From Gammaproteobacteria bacterium (GTDB lineage Bacteria; Pseudomonadota; Gammaproteobacteria; Pseudomonadales; Azotimanducaceae_A): DNA of 8,580 nucleotides. Under the pieces are notes generated by a model, which was not told the DNA's origin, did no database searches, and saw nothing but the letters and a program-made list of their open reading frames with translations. Below, piece after piece: positions 1-6,776 of the stretch. Where the stretch lies: assembly GCA_012960755.1 (NCBI GenBank), contig DUAT01000003.1, positions 1 through 8,580 on the forward strand, given 5' to 3'. How positions within the stretch are numbered: the stretch's first letter is position 1; each line of letters begins with the position of its first letter. The translations under genes were made by a program, and so were the position numbers.

Positions 1-98
1 GGTCAACTTGATCGAAGGCCGTCAATTTGACAATACAGATACACAAAACACGCCACCTGTCGTTATCGTAGACGACGAGTTTGCAAGGCGAAGCTGGC
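1..98. repeat. Terminal direct repeat, left copy
   Basis: Bases 1-98 are identical, base for base, to 8482-8579. At the next position the copies differ (C at 99, A at 8580). The repeat lies inside the permease coding sequence and keeps its frame. Perfect terminal redundancy of this size is the usual mark of a contig closed on itself or of an assembler loop, but a recent tandem duplication would look the same. Confidence 0.97.
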
Positions 99-796
99 CC
101 GACGAATCTGCGCTGGGAAAACGCCTTCAGCTTGATTCGGAAAGAGATAGTCAGTGGTTTACAGTGGTAGGTGTAAGCAGCCCGATTGTTCAGCGATCAG
201 CCATCAAAGCTTTCCGTAACCCGTCAGTGTTTCGATATATCAGGCAGGATATGCCACGGGCATTTACAGTGGGTATTAAAAACACGGGACGGATTTCAGC
301 AGCCCATGTTTTTAAAGAAAGCGCTGACAGTGTGGATCGGGACATCCCAATCAATAATGTCCATTCGTTGACTGAGTTACAGGAACTCAACACACTGGAA
401 TCTGAATTCTTCGCGTATTTACTTATCGTTATCGCGTCAGTTGCCTTGTTTCTGGCTGTGGTAGGGATATACGGGATTATTTCGCGAACAATATTTTTGA
501 GTACGAATGAAATCGGGATAAGGCGAGCGATAGGCTCATCTACCGGATCCATCATCAGTATTTACCTGAGGAAGGGTACTACCTATTTGCTGGTGGGCGC
601 GGTCATCGGCGGCGGTGGGGCCTTAGTCGCTTTTAACATTATTCCTACAGGTATCACCGCGTCTTTAGGTAAGGATGTACCCTTCGTGCTTGGCAGCACG
701 TTTTTGATACTTGGCACACTGATTATGGCTGCGTCATATATTCCGGTCCGCCGAATCCTTGAGCTGGAACCAGGGGAGGCATTGCACTATGAATAG
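1..796 (+). CDS. MacB/FtsX-type ABC transporter permease, C-terminal part (5' end lies across the window boundary)
   Basis: This is the second half of a large inner-membrane ABC permease. It is open from base 2, with no start inside the conserved region; a TTG at 8 is internal. It begins within the second periplasmic MacB-type core domain (GRQFD, VVIVDDEFARRSWP, then LGKRL and FTVVGV). It then shows an FtsX domain with three hydrophobic segments at about 413-475, 578-640 and 683-739. The cytoplasmic motif EIGIRRAIGS and the ending PVRRILELEPGEALHYE are typical of the family. Known for the family: such permeases pair with a LolD/MacB-like ATPase and couple ATP hydrolysis to work on periplasmic or envelope substrates; the substrate here is unknown. 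The frame continues exactly from 6830-8580 if the window is closed on itself, giving residues 552-815 of an 815-residue protein. The stop is followed after 24 bases by the convergent transposase stop. The family is certain; whether both pieces are one gene is an inference. Confidence 0.9.
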   Translation, partial: VNLIEGRQFDNTDTQNTPPVVIVDDEFARRSWPDESALGKRLQLDSERDSQWFTVVGVSSPIVQRSAIKAFRNPSVFRYIRQDMPRAFTVGIKNTGRISAAHVFKESADSVDRDIPINNVHSLTELQELNTLESEFFAYLLIVIASVALFLAVVGIYGIISRTIFLSTNEIGIRRAIGSSTGSIISIYLRKGTTYLLVGAVIGGGGALVAFNIIPTGITASLGKDVPFVLGSTFLILGTLIMAASYIPVRRILELEPGEALHYE

Positions 797-820
797 GTGC
801 GCGAATAGAGCGAATAGTGC

Positions 821-1978
821 CTAACCCATTCCAGTAAGGGAAAACAGGGGGCCTATGGGGTATCCCTCAATTTTGGGAACAACGGGTGGATGATGAAGTT
901 TCCGCTCAAAGCTCAAACCCACTTCAAGGATTGGAACGCCTTTCTCGCTGTTTTGAGAGTGAATTGTCGCCTGCATAAGAGTCGCGAGGTTTCTAACCCG
1001 CTCATATGAAAGTACACGAAGATCATCGAATTCAACTTGTCTTCTGGAAAAGTGATTGGTATAGACGATCTGCCAACGAGTGAGGTACGCTTCGACGATG
1101 CCCAGTAACAATTTTCGATTGCGTCGCATCGGCTCGGTTGTAAGGAGCATATAAGGCGCACCGGACCCTTTTACAACAACCAGCCACAAAGGCCTTTCTG
1201 GAGCAGCCTGAAGCCTGACCGGTACAAAACCATAGTGAATGAAGTATTGATATTCCCTGGAATCGACATAGTTGTAGATTGTTGTGCCATAAGGTGTTTC
1301 ACATTCATCTGCAAGTTGATCGGCACTGTAAGTTCTGTTCTTGTGAACTAAAGAGTAATTGCCATACAGCCTGACGATGTAGCGGCAGGTCTCATCAATA
1401 GTCCATGGGTTTAACAGGGCCGCGTTGTTGCTCAGTCCCGCGTTGACAACAAGAATTCCTTTGCCATGTGTTGCTCGCCTGGCCTTTTCTACAAGGTTCA
1501 ACACCTCGACATGGTCACCCTCGAAATCCGGCGCGTTGTGTGACCATAAAGACTGCGCCAGGGGTCGATAGGTACGGGGCTCTATGTCACTGCTGAGTAT
1601 TTCACAAGCCCGGTAGCCTTTTACATTGCTTTCCTGCTCATTGTCCAGGTTGTCAATATATTGCATTTTGGTTGCATATTTCTTTTTGATATCGAATTGA
1701 TCCAGGACGATGCGGGTATGTTTCTTGGCTGTCTTTGCGTTGAGTTCCAGGAGGCGATCACTCAATGAATTGGCAATGTTGTGATCTGCGAGGTTCCTGC
1801 TGAGGCGTTTGTGAGTCGCATGTAGCGGAATGCTCTCATTGAGTGCTTCACCAATACGACTGAGTCGCATTGATTGCGATTCACTGATGCCCGTTATCAT
1901 GTCCCTTACAAATCGAGCTTCTATCTTGCCTAATCCCTGGCAAAGTTGATCCACCTGAAGATTTACGTCGCGATTCAC
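821..1978 (-). CDS. IS4-type DDE transposase, full length but with catalytic residues missing
   Basis: The 385-residue frame resembles IS4-family transposases along its length: an N-terminal helical part (RLSRIGEAL, KRLSRNL), then the RNase H-like core. The first catalytic aspartate is kept (D93 in VLDQFDIKKKYATKM). The second region, normally W-V-[ID]-D-R-G-x-D, reads LVVNAGLSNN, so the aspartate is N179 (codon 1442-1444, AAC). The C-terminal Y-(2)-R-(3)-E-(6)-K signature reads Y298, R301, V305, R312, so the glutamate is lost and the lysine is arginine. The following block FDDLRVLSYERVRNLATL is conserved. The start is GTG, supported by GGAG at 1986-1989 with 7 bases of spacing; an ATG-free start explains the N-terminus. 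A TATAAA at 2003-2008 could be a -10 box, without a good -35. There is no stop or frameshift in the frame. I found no terminal inverted repeats or target duplication. It is probably unable to transpose: either a remnant decaying by substitution or an exapted protein. Confidence 0.85.
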   Translation of the reverse strand: MNRDVNLQVDQLCQGLGKIEARFVRDMITGISESQSMRLSRIGEALNESIPLHATHKRLSRNLADHNIANSLSDRLLELNAKTAKKHTRIVLDQFDIKKKYATKMQYIDNLDNEQESNVKGYRACEILSSDIEPRTYRPLAQSLWSHNAPDFEGDHVEVLNLVEKARRATHGKGILVVNAGLSNNAALLNPWTIDETCRYIVRLYGNYSLVHKNRTYSADQLADECETPYGTTIYNYVDSREYQYFIHYGFVPVRLQAAPERPLWLVVVKGSGAPYMLLTTEPMRRNRKLLLGIVEAYLTRWQIVYTNHFSRRQVEFDDLRVLSYERVRNLATLMQATIHSQNSEKGVPILEVGLSFERKLHHPPVVPKIEGYPIGPLFSLTGMG

Positions 1979-1980
1979 TA

Positions 1981-2088
1981 ATGTACTCCGCGCTGTCGTT
2001 GCTTTATATTTGTTTTAGCAGCATCGGCTGTGTCGATACAGCAGACGAAGAAACCGTTGCAGTGAGATTAAAACTAACCGAACTTTGA
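1981..2088 (+). CDS. Possible 35-residue lipoprotein-like peptide (doubtful)
   Basis: An ATG at 1981 opens a short frame ending in TGA at 2086-2088. It begins with a hydrophobic stretch followed by SSIGC, which resembles a lipobox with a modifiable cysteine at residue 17, then about 18 polar residues. No Shine-Dalgarno precedes it, and its start abuts the divergent transposase start, so its 5' part overlaps that gene's ribosome binding site. It could be a truncated lipoprotein or pure chance. Confidence 0.12.
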   Translation: MYSALSLLYICFSSIGCVDTADEETVAVRLKLTEL

Positions 2089-2243
2089 TTGCTAAACAAT
2101 ACTTTTGATTCTCCAAGGCCCAAATAGATGGTTTGACCGTATAAAGAGATCCAGGAAGCCGAGCTAAATCCCTGATAGTGTTAAAGATAAGGCTCAGCGC
2201 TCTATTTCCCTTATCTGGCACAAGATCCAATAGTGGTCACAGT

Positions 2244-2283
2244 ATTTGGCCCAAATCACCCTAAATAATGCGAATTATGGGTG
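2244..2283. repeat. Adjacent palindrome and imperfect hairpin
   Basis: ATTTGG-C-CCAAAT (2244-2256) is a perfect odd-centred palindrome. It is directly followed by a hairpin with arms CACCC plus ATAAT and ATTAT plus GGGTG around a GCGA loop (2257-2283). No T-run follows, so this is not an intrinsic terminator. An operator or a transposon-end remnant are both possible; neither is shown. Confidence 0.35.
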
Positions 2284-2404
2284 AACTCCAATAAAGATCG
2301 CCCAAATTAACGCTCTTCTCTCGCCATATTCTGCAGTGGTTGTAATCGGAAGTAACATTTGGTTTTGGAATTTTTCTCAGATTGGCGCATTCGGCACGTA
2401 ATAA

Positions 2405-2448
2405 TATCATAGTGATAGTTGACACTCAGGCAAAAAAAGTAGTATTAC
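2405..2448 (+). promoter_or_regulatory. Sigma-70-type promoter for the small exported protein, with a flanking inverted repeat
   Basis: A perfect -35 hexamer TTGACA (2419-2424) is followed after 18 bases by TATTAC (2443-2448, 4 of 6 matches to the -10 consensus). This predicts transcription starting near 2455 and a leader of about 30 bases. Directly upstream of the -35 box is an inverted repeat, TATCA-TAG-TGATA (2405-2417), positioned where an activator or repressor could bind. The gene downstream begins at 2486 with a good ribosome binding site. Confidence 0.55.
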
Positions 2449-2485
2449 TCATAACAAAAAGTACTCTGATAGAGAAGGAACAGGC

Positions 2486-2878
2486 ATGCGCAACAGATTA
2501 GTTGGTCTGGGTGGAAGCAGGGTTTTGATATCTCTGAGTATCGTGTTGATAGCATTATCTGCTTTTGCCGAGAACCCTCCAGGTGATCCGAACCAGGAGA
2601 TACTCAAGCAGCTTAACGAGATTGCACCAAACGCCGAACAATTGGATGCTTTCAAGGAAGTCTTTCGTGAGTATTATCGCCAACGGAACGATGCAAGCAG
2701 ACGAATCTTGAGAACTGGAGGCGACGTCGCCATTAAGATGGAGATGAAGCTGAGTCAAATCACAGCGGAATCTATTGAATCAATGTCTGCGGTTATTACA
2801 GCTGAGCAACTTGAAAAATACGAAGTACTCCTGGGTATGTTGAACCAGCAATTCCTCGCCAGTTCCGGGCTTAACTAG
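2486..2878 (+). CDS. Small exported helical protein, possibly Spy/CpxP-like
   Basis: The 130-residue protein starts with a Sec signal peptide: basic N-terminus (MRNR), hydrophobic segment at about residues 13-25 and a likely cleavage site AFA28/E29. The mature part of about 102 residues is charged and predicted helical, without cysteines. Two segments, NAEQLDAFKEVFREYY (49-64) and ITAEQLEKYEVLL (104-116), loosely resemble the paired LTxxQ motifs of Spy/CpxP periplasmic proteins, which act as chaperones or stress sensors. The match is weak, so the family is only a suggestion. The start is set by AAGGA at 2475-2479, 6 bases before the ATG. The gene is monocistronic: its own promoter lies upstream and a terminator begins about 35 bases after the stop. 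It converges on the TonB-dependent receptor gene; any shared function is unproven. Confidence 0.8.
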   Translation: MRNRLVGLGGSRVLISLSIVLIALSAFAENPPGDPNQEILKQLNEIAPNAEQLDAFKEVFREYYRQRNDASRRILRTGGDVAIKMEMKLSQITAESIESMSAVITAEQLEKYEVLLGMLNQQFLASSGLN

Positions 2879-2911
2879 GCAAGAAGAAAAGTGAGATAAA
2901 AAGCGCGAGAC

Positions 2912-2942
2912 AAAAAAAGGCGCACCTGAGTGCGCCTTTTTT
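2912..2942. terminator. Bidirectional intrinsic terminator between convergent genes
   Basis: A perfect GC-rich stem, GGCGCAC (2919-2925) with GTGCGCC (2930-2936), closes a CTGA tetraloop. An A-run (2912-2918) precedes it and a T-run (2937-2942) follows, so it gives a stem plus U-tract on either strand. It lies between the stop of the small exported protein (2878) and the stop of the receptor gene (2966), and can end transcription from both. Confidence 0.92.
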
Positions 2943-2965
2943 CTTACCTCGTATTTAAGGTTGTC

Positions 2966-5900
2966 TTATTGGCCGAAGTTATAAGTTGCTTCAACTCCCC
3001 AGTACCGTGGATACAAGCTGACTACCCGTTGAGCCCAGTTAGGCCCATATCCGGTTCGACGTGCATCCATATCCGCAGAACGGATGTAAGTATTGTCCAG
3101 GACGTTGTCCACAAAGATTGAGGCATTCCACCTGTTGGCCTGGTCACGGAATGTCAGGCGCGTATCGATCCGTTCACGTTCCGGGACTCGATCCCAGGGA
3201 CGATCAAACGCATGGGTTATGTACTCGCCTGTGTAGGAGTATGCCCCGTACCAGGTGATGGAACCTATATCCATGTTCCATACATAGGAAGTCCAGGCAG
3301 AGAGCTTATGCTTCGGAATGCCCTGTAAGTCGTAGCCATCGACGTTCAGGCAGTACAGATCTCTCAGCTCAGGTTCCATTGTGCAGGGGTCCTGGCTCAG
3401 ATCACCACCGAATACGTTCCTCGGATAACGAGGGTCATCCTCGTTGAAGAAAGTGAATGGCGCATCGTACTGGCTGCTGGTATAGCTGTAGTTACCACCG
3501 ATGGTCCAGGCATCATTGAACAGGTACAGGGTATCGATTTCAAAGCCCTTGTTGACCGCATGCGCAATGTTGGTAGTTACCGATACTGCACCACGCCCTC
3601 CCGGAGCAGCAATACCCGGGGGTAGGTTGAAATTACCCGATTCAGTTTCCCAACGTTCGACATGATCCTGATAGTCGTCATAGTCATAGTAGTAGATGGC
3701 GGTATTAACCTGCAGTCTGCCATCGAGCAGGGTTCCCTTGTAACCCAGTTCGTAGGAAACGAGATTTTCTCCCTGATACTGCAGTAAGGTCCTTAGATCA
3801 CCGACAACCGCTCTGTTATCGGGCCCACCCATATTCCAGCCACCGGCACGATATCCCGACGTCACACCGAAATAAAGAAGTGTGTTATCGGTAGGTGTCC
3901 AGTTCAGGTTGACACGAAAAGTGGTCTCGGGGTCAGGTTCGAACTTACCGGAGGTTCGATGGCCCCAGGAAATTGGAATTCCTTCGAGCCGCAGCGGATG
4001 CGCGCAGTCCTCCGCCGTCAGTTCACACGTTGGAGTAATCGGAAAATCTGGGTCACCCGAGAATGTTGCTGCGCCTAGGGCTACATTCATCGCTGCCAAC
4101 CCATTAACGCCTGCGCCAAAAAAGTCACCGGCATCAAGACCTTCGCTACCATCCAAGGCTTGCGTGATTGCCCATGGTAGCCATGCACTATAATCATTAG
4201 CATTGAGTTCGGAATACCCACCGCGTTGCTCCAGGCCATCCCGATTATCCTCGGAATAACGAAACCCCAGGGTCAAACTCCACTGATCATTGAACCTAAA
4301 GTCTCCCTGAGTGTAGAACGCCTTGTTTGTTGTCTCGATAATATTCCGGTGCTCGTACATGGCTCCGGTATCATTTGAACGGCTGTAACGCTCGCCAGGG
4401 TCACCGCAGTACTGTCCATAACCGTCAGCATCGCCAGCGTTGATTCCCTCGGTCTGCCAAACCATACAGTCTGGTACTATCCACCCGACGACCGCCAGTG
4501 CGTCCAACAGCAGGGTTGGATTTGAGTCGGGTCCATACTGAACTGCATTTTCTACACGACCCTGGGCACCGCGTTCACGGATACCGTACCACTGATCCCG
4601 ATCTTCCTGAAAAATATACAATCCGGAAGTTGCAGTCCAACGATCACCAATTTCCCAGAACAGTCGAAGTTCATGGGACCAGCTTTCCGTGGCGGCGATA
4701 ACGGTGTCGTTGTTATCAGAAACATAGTTGTTGGAGAAATCATTATCACGGTTGAAGTAGTATTCAAACTCCTGGTAATTACCGAGATAGCGAACAGAAA
4801 GCTTGTCTGAAATTTCCCAGTCAGCAACCAGTGATGCCGATTGGTGGTCAAATGTTTCACTAACGGAATTGTTCGTCAACGCGACAACATCTGGCGCATC
4901 TGCATCACCTACATCGTAAGCCCCAACTGCAGAGCTCATGAAGTTTCCAGATGGCATATAAGGCCATTTGTTGGTGGAGTCGACACCAGGTCGATTGTAA
5001 GCGCCATAGTGTATTGCGCCGGTGGTTGGATGAATCCAGGCAGCGGCACCCCCTGCATTGTCTGCAAGATCACCATACTTGTCACGATAGGCCTGGTCCA
5101 CAGGCCGGAAACCTGGTGCATAGTTTCTGGTCTCCCGTGCGACACGATAACGTGGATCGCAATCGTCCGCGTCATCGATTGGATGTACGCCGATACAGGG
5201 ACCCTCGCTGGTAATGGCATGTCCGCCGTTACCGAAATTACCTTTCCGGTCACTCTGGCGATCATTCACCCTGAGATTGAATGTAAGGTTATCGGTCGCC
5301 TGCCAATCCAGGATAAGGGCAAAGTTCTGGTCATCCACACCCTCGAGGTCTTCGGTACCAGCAAAACCTTCGACTGCGCCATCTCGAAGTCGTTTTACGC
5401 CAACAAAGCGATAAGCGAGAGATTCTGTGATTGGACCACTGATGAAACCGAAGTACTCGTTGGTGTTGTATTGACCGAGCATGAGACGCAGTTGTGCTTC
5501 GAACTCATCATGGTTCGGCTGGTTAGTGACATAATTAATCACGCCACCTATCGAGTTTCTGCCGTACAGGGTACCCTGCGGACCCCTTAAGACCTCGATT
5601 CTCTTGATATCATACAGACCGCCTTCTGTGGAGGCGATACCAAAGTCAGGCGAGTAGATACCGTTGAAGTAAGTACCGACACCCGGGTCTCCTCCAAGCC
5701 CCCGAAAATTTCTGCCGACACCGCGGATTTTTATATCCCAGTCAGTACGTGTGGTGGCGGGAATGAAATTCACCAATTCATTTGGACCCTGCACACCCAT
5801 ATCTTTCAGGAAATCTTCATCCAGCGCTGTAATGGCGATGGATGTATCAGAAACTGTTGCTTCTGTTTTTTGCCCGTAAACAACCACCTCTTCAATTTTT

Positions 5901-5992
5901 CTTGAAGTTTCTGCGGCCAAAGCCACCGATGTATTCAGGAATATCGCGAGGAAGATGTAGTAGGCAATGTTATGTTTAAATAACGCTTTCAT
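2966..5992 (-). CDS. TonB-dependent outer-membrane receptor
   Basis: This 1008-residue protein is an outer-membrane gated porin that takes up a scarce substrate with energy from TonB-ExbB-ExbD. In order: a signal peptide with likely cleavage near VALA26/A27; a TonB box-like segment IEEVVVYG (33-40); a plug domain (about 43-157) with the conserved end RIEVLRGPQGTLYGRNSIGG (131-150); and a long beta-barrel with alternating aromatic and polar strands ending in YWGVEATYNFGQ. There is no N-terminal signalling (STN) domain, so it is not a transducer of the FecA type. It is longer than typical siderophore receptors (about 700 residues) because of long loops. Its only eight cysteines form four close pairs in those loops. 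The start ATG (5990-5992) has AGGGGG at 5997-6002 on the coding strand, 4 bases upstream. No clear -35/-10 pair was found. The substrate cannot be inferred; no siderophore or polysaccharide genes lie nearby. Confidence 0.96.
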   Translation of the reverse strand: MKALFKHNIAYYIFLAIFLNTSVALAAETSRKIEEVVVYGQKTEATVSDTSIAITALDEDFLKDMGVQGPNELVNFIPATTRTDWDIKIRGVGRNFRGLGGDPGVGTYFNGIYSPDFGIASTEGGLYDIKRIEVLRGPQGTLYGRNSIGGVINYVTNQPNHDEFEAQLRLMLGQYNTNEYFGFISGPITESLAYRFVGVKRLRDGAVEGFAGTEDLEGVDDQNFALILDWQATDNLTFNLRVNDRQSDRKGNFGNGGHAITSEGPCIGVHPIDDADDCDPRYRVARETRNYAPGFRPVDQAYRDKYGDLADNAGGAAAWIHPTTGAIHYGAYNRPGVDSTNKWPYMPSGNFMSSAVGAYDVGDADAPDVVALTNNSVSETFDHQSASLVADWEISDKLSVRYLGNYQEFEYYFNRDNDFSNNYVSDNNDTVIAATESWSHELRLFWEIGDRWTATSGLYIFQEDRDQWYGIRERGAQGRVENAVQYGPDSNPTLLLDALAVVGWIVPDCMVWQTEGINAGDADGYGQYCGDPGERYSRSNDTGAMYEHRNIIETTNKAFYTQGDFRFNDQWSLTLGFRYSEDNRDGLEQRGGYSELNANDYSAWLPWAITQALDGSEGLDAGDFFGAGVNGLAAMNVALGAATFSGDPDFPITPTCELTAEDCAHPLRLEGIPISWGHRTSGKFEPDPETTFRVNLNWTPTDNTLLYFGVTSGYRAGGWNMGGPDNRAVVGDLRTLLQYQGENLVSYELGYKGTLLDGRLQVNTAIYYYDYDDYQDHVERWETESGNFNLPPGIAAPGGRGAVSVTTNIAHAVNKGFEIDTLYLFNDAWTIGGNYSYTSSQYDAPFTFFNEDDPRYPRNVFGGDLSQDPCTMEPELRDLYCLNVDGYDLQGIPKHKLSAWTSYVWNMDIGSITWYGAYSYTGEYITHAFDRPWDRVPERERIDTRLTFRDQANRWNASIFVDNVLDNTYIRSADMDARRTGYGPNWAQRVVSLYPRYWGVEATYNFGQ

Positions 5993-6065
5993 GGAACCCC
6001 CTGTTGTTTATACTTTTTTAATTACAACCTGGTTAGACAATAGCCAACGTCGTCCAAACCGTTCA

Positions 6066-6076
6066 GGTCTGAGACC
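6066..6076. promoter_or_regulatory. Short palindrome upstream of the receptor gene
   Basis: GGTCT-G-AGACC is a perfect odd-centred palindrome about 75 bases upstream of the receptor start codon, a plausible position for an operator. No known regulator motif is recognised, and a 5-base arm can occur by chance. Confidence 0.3.
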
Positions 6077-6106
6077 AAACTACAGCAACGATGGCACCAG
6101 CTCTAC

Positions 6107-6140
6107 TCCCAGAATCTAGACTTCACCCAAAATTCTGGGA
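6107..6140. repeat. Inverted repeat with 9-base perfect arms
   Basis: TCCCAGAAT (6107-6115) and ATTCTGGGA (6132-6140) are exact reverse complements separated by 16 bases. No T-run follows on either strand, so it is not a standard intrinsic terminator. It lies about 115-150 bases upstream of the receptor start and could be a regulator site or an RNA hairpin in a long leader. Confidence 0.5.
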
Positions 6141-6335
6141 CAAGCCCAAGGCACATGAATCCTGTAGCCTGTAGGCGATGCAAGGGGGAGATAAACAGCC
6201 TCTCAGCTGCCAGAGGGATGTATTTAAAAGAAATTGGTAGCATTGCCCTATTGGTGGAACTGGGTTCTCATCACCCAGGTGTGCGGACGGTGTCCATTCC
6301 ATCTGCATAGTTTTCCGATTGTCGAATACCGCAAT

Positions 6336-6416
6336 TACCACGGTATTTTCTACTGAGATCGTTCTGTGGTTTCGAATTATTGGAGCTAATACAAAATACT
6401 GTGGTATCAGTGGTAT
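6336..6416. repeat. Inverted repeat plus clustered GTGGTAT-like motifs
   Basis: TACCACGGTATTTT (6336-6349) is the reverse complement of AAAATACTGTGGTA (6393-6406) with one mismatch in 14. The word GTGGTAT occurs at 6401-6407 and again at 6410-6416, and CTGTGGT also at 6364-6370. AATTACCA from the left arm recurs at 6537-6544. Clustered, oriented short motifs like these may be a multi-site operator or iteron-like binding sites; there is no initiator gene in the window to support the latter. Confidence 0.45.
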
Positions 6417-6547
6417 GGAAAGTTCTGCTCAGTGATCAACCCACCAGTCTGTAAGCCAACAGGCCAGCACCATTACAGTTGTTGACCATCTAAAGGATCA
6501 CCACGTCACGGTGTCATTATCTGAATGAACATCAGTAATTACCATAC

Positions 6548-6576
6548 TTGACCGTTTTTCGAAAAATGTGTTTTAT
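6548..6576 (+). promoter_or_regulatory. Possible promoter ahead of the ATPase remnant and permease
   Basis: TTGACC (6548-6553, 5 of 6 matches) and TTTTAT (6571-6576, 4 of 6) are spaced by 17 bases, predicting a start near 6583. The spacer contains the perfect palindrome TTTTTCGAAAAA (6555-6566), where a bound protein would block RNA polymerase. It could have come to drive the permease after the upstream part of the operon was lost. This is a sequence-based guess. Confidence 0.35.
6555..6566. promoter_or_regulatory. Palindrome TTTTTCGAAAAA (candidate operator, copy 1)
   Basis: This perfect 12-base palindrome sits inside the possible promoter. A near-identical one, GTTTTCGAAAAC, lies at 6777-6788 on the other side of the ATPase remnant. 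Two copies of the same core in 235 bases suggest a common binding protein, but A/T-tract palindromes also arise by chance. Confidence 0.3.
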
Positions 6577-6596
6577 TTCCCTTATCTTCAGAAATA

Positions 6597-6767
6597 GTGA
6601 TGGAGTTGTTGGACAATTTGCACAGGCAGGGCAGCACGATTTGCATGGTAACTCATGATCCCAGGTCTGCGATGCGTGCAGATCGCCAGGTTACATTGTT
6701 TGATGGAAAGATAGCCGATGACCAGCTAACGACCAATATCCGGGTTGAAGGGATGGTTGGGTCTTAA
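6597..6767 (+). pseudogene. ABC transporter ATPase, C-terminal remnant (MacB/LolD type)
   Basis: From GTG 6597 or ATG 6600 to TAA 6765-6767 the frame encodes about 55 residues that match the extreme C-terminus of MacB/LolD-type ATPases: VMELLDNLHRQGSTICMVTHD, with the H-loop histidine in MVTHD, then RADRQVTLFDGKIAD. Everything earlier is missing: no Walker A, Q-loop, ABC signature or Walker B is present upstream. The frame is open back to 6552, but residues before about 6594 no longer resemble the family, so the break falls at roughly 6585-6597. No Shine-Dalgarno precedes the remnant. It ends 62 bases before the permease start, the normal order for this operon type. Alone it cannot bind or hydrolyse ATP. 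It is either a genuine deletion product or a junction made during assembly. Confidence 0.85.
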
Positions 6768-6776
6768 GAGCTGCCC

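Larger units (their letters stand above)
1979..2418. other. Gap without a credible gene
   Basis: This AT-richer stretch separates the transposase start from the promoter of the next gene. I see no coding frame with family resemblance. A TTG-initiated reverse-strand frame (2015-2230) has no Shine-Dalgarno and no recognisable features. Small structures are a 13-base palindrome ATTTGGCCCAAAT at 2244-2256 and, next to it, an imperfect hairpin at 2257-2283 (CACCC and ATAAT pairing with ATTAT and GGGTG, with a 3-base bulge). Any transposon end upstream of the transposase should lie here, but none could be recognised. Confidence 0.6.
5993..6590. other. Repeat-rich region without a credible gene, upstream of the receptor
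   Basis: About 600 bases separate the receptor start from the ABC ATPase remnant. One reverse-strand frame (6123-6341) lacks a ribosome binding site and family features and is probably not a gene. The region holds several inverted repeats (6066-6076, 6107-6140, 6336-6406), a tandem 7-mer CCTGTAG twice at 6161-6174, a small hairpin with CCTCT/AGAGG arms (6199-6216), and a possible promoter at its right end. It should contain the receptor's control region, but no single site can be assigned. Confidence 0.6.

Noticed and set aside
190..555. A 121-codon reverse-strand frame
   Set aside because: It is antisense to the permease second domain, whose motifs are clear; no independent support.
2015..2230. 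A 71-codon reverse-strand frame upstream of the transposase
   Set aside because: It has a TTG start only, no Shine-Dalgarno, no recognisable motif and sits in AT-richer DNA; not enough to call a gene.
797..2300. A complete insertion sequence bounded by terminal inverted repeats
   Set aside because: The best partial match (TTTCCCTTA-CTGG near 838 on the reverse strand against TTTCCCTTATCTGG near 2205) lies inside the transposase gene on one side and extends no further; no target duplication was seen.
4841..5590. A 249-codon plus-strand open frame
   Set aside because: It lies wholly antisense to the well-supported TonB-dependent receptor, has no ribosome binding site and shows no family resemblance; it is a frame shadow.
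6123..6341. A 72-codon reverse-strand frame upstream of the receptor
   Set aside because: It has no ribosome binding site or domain features and overlaps inverted and tandem repeats; probably chance.
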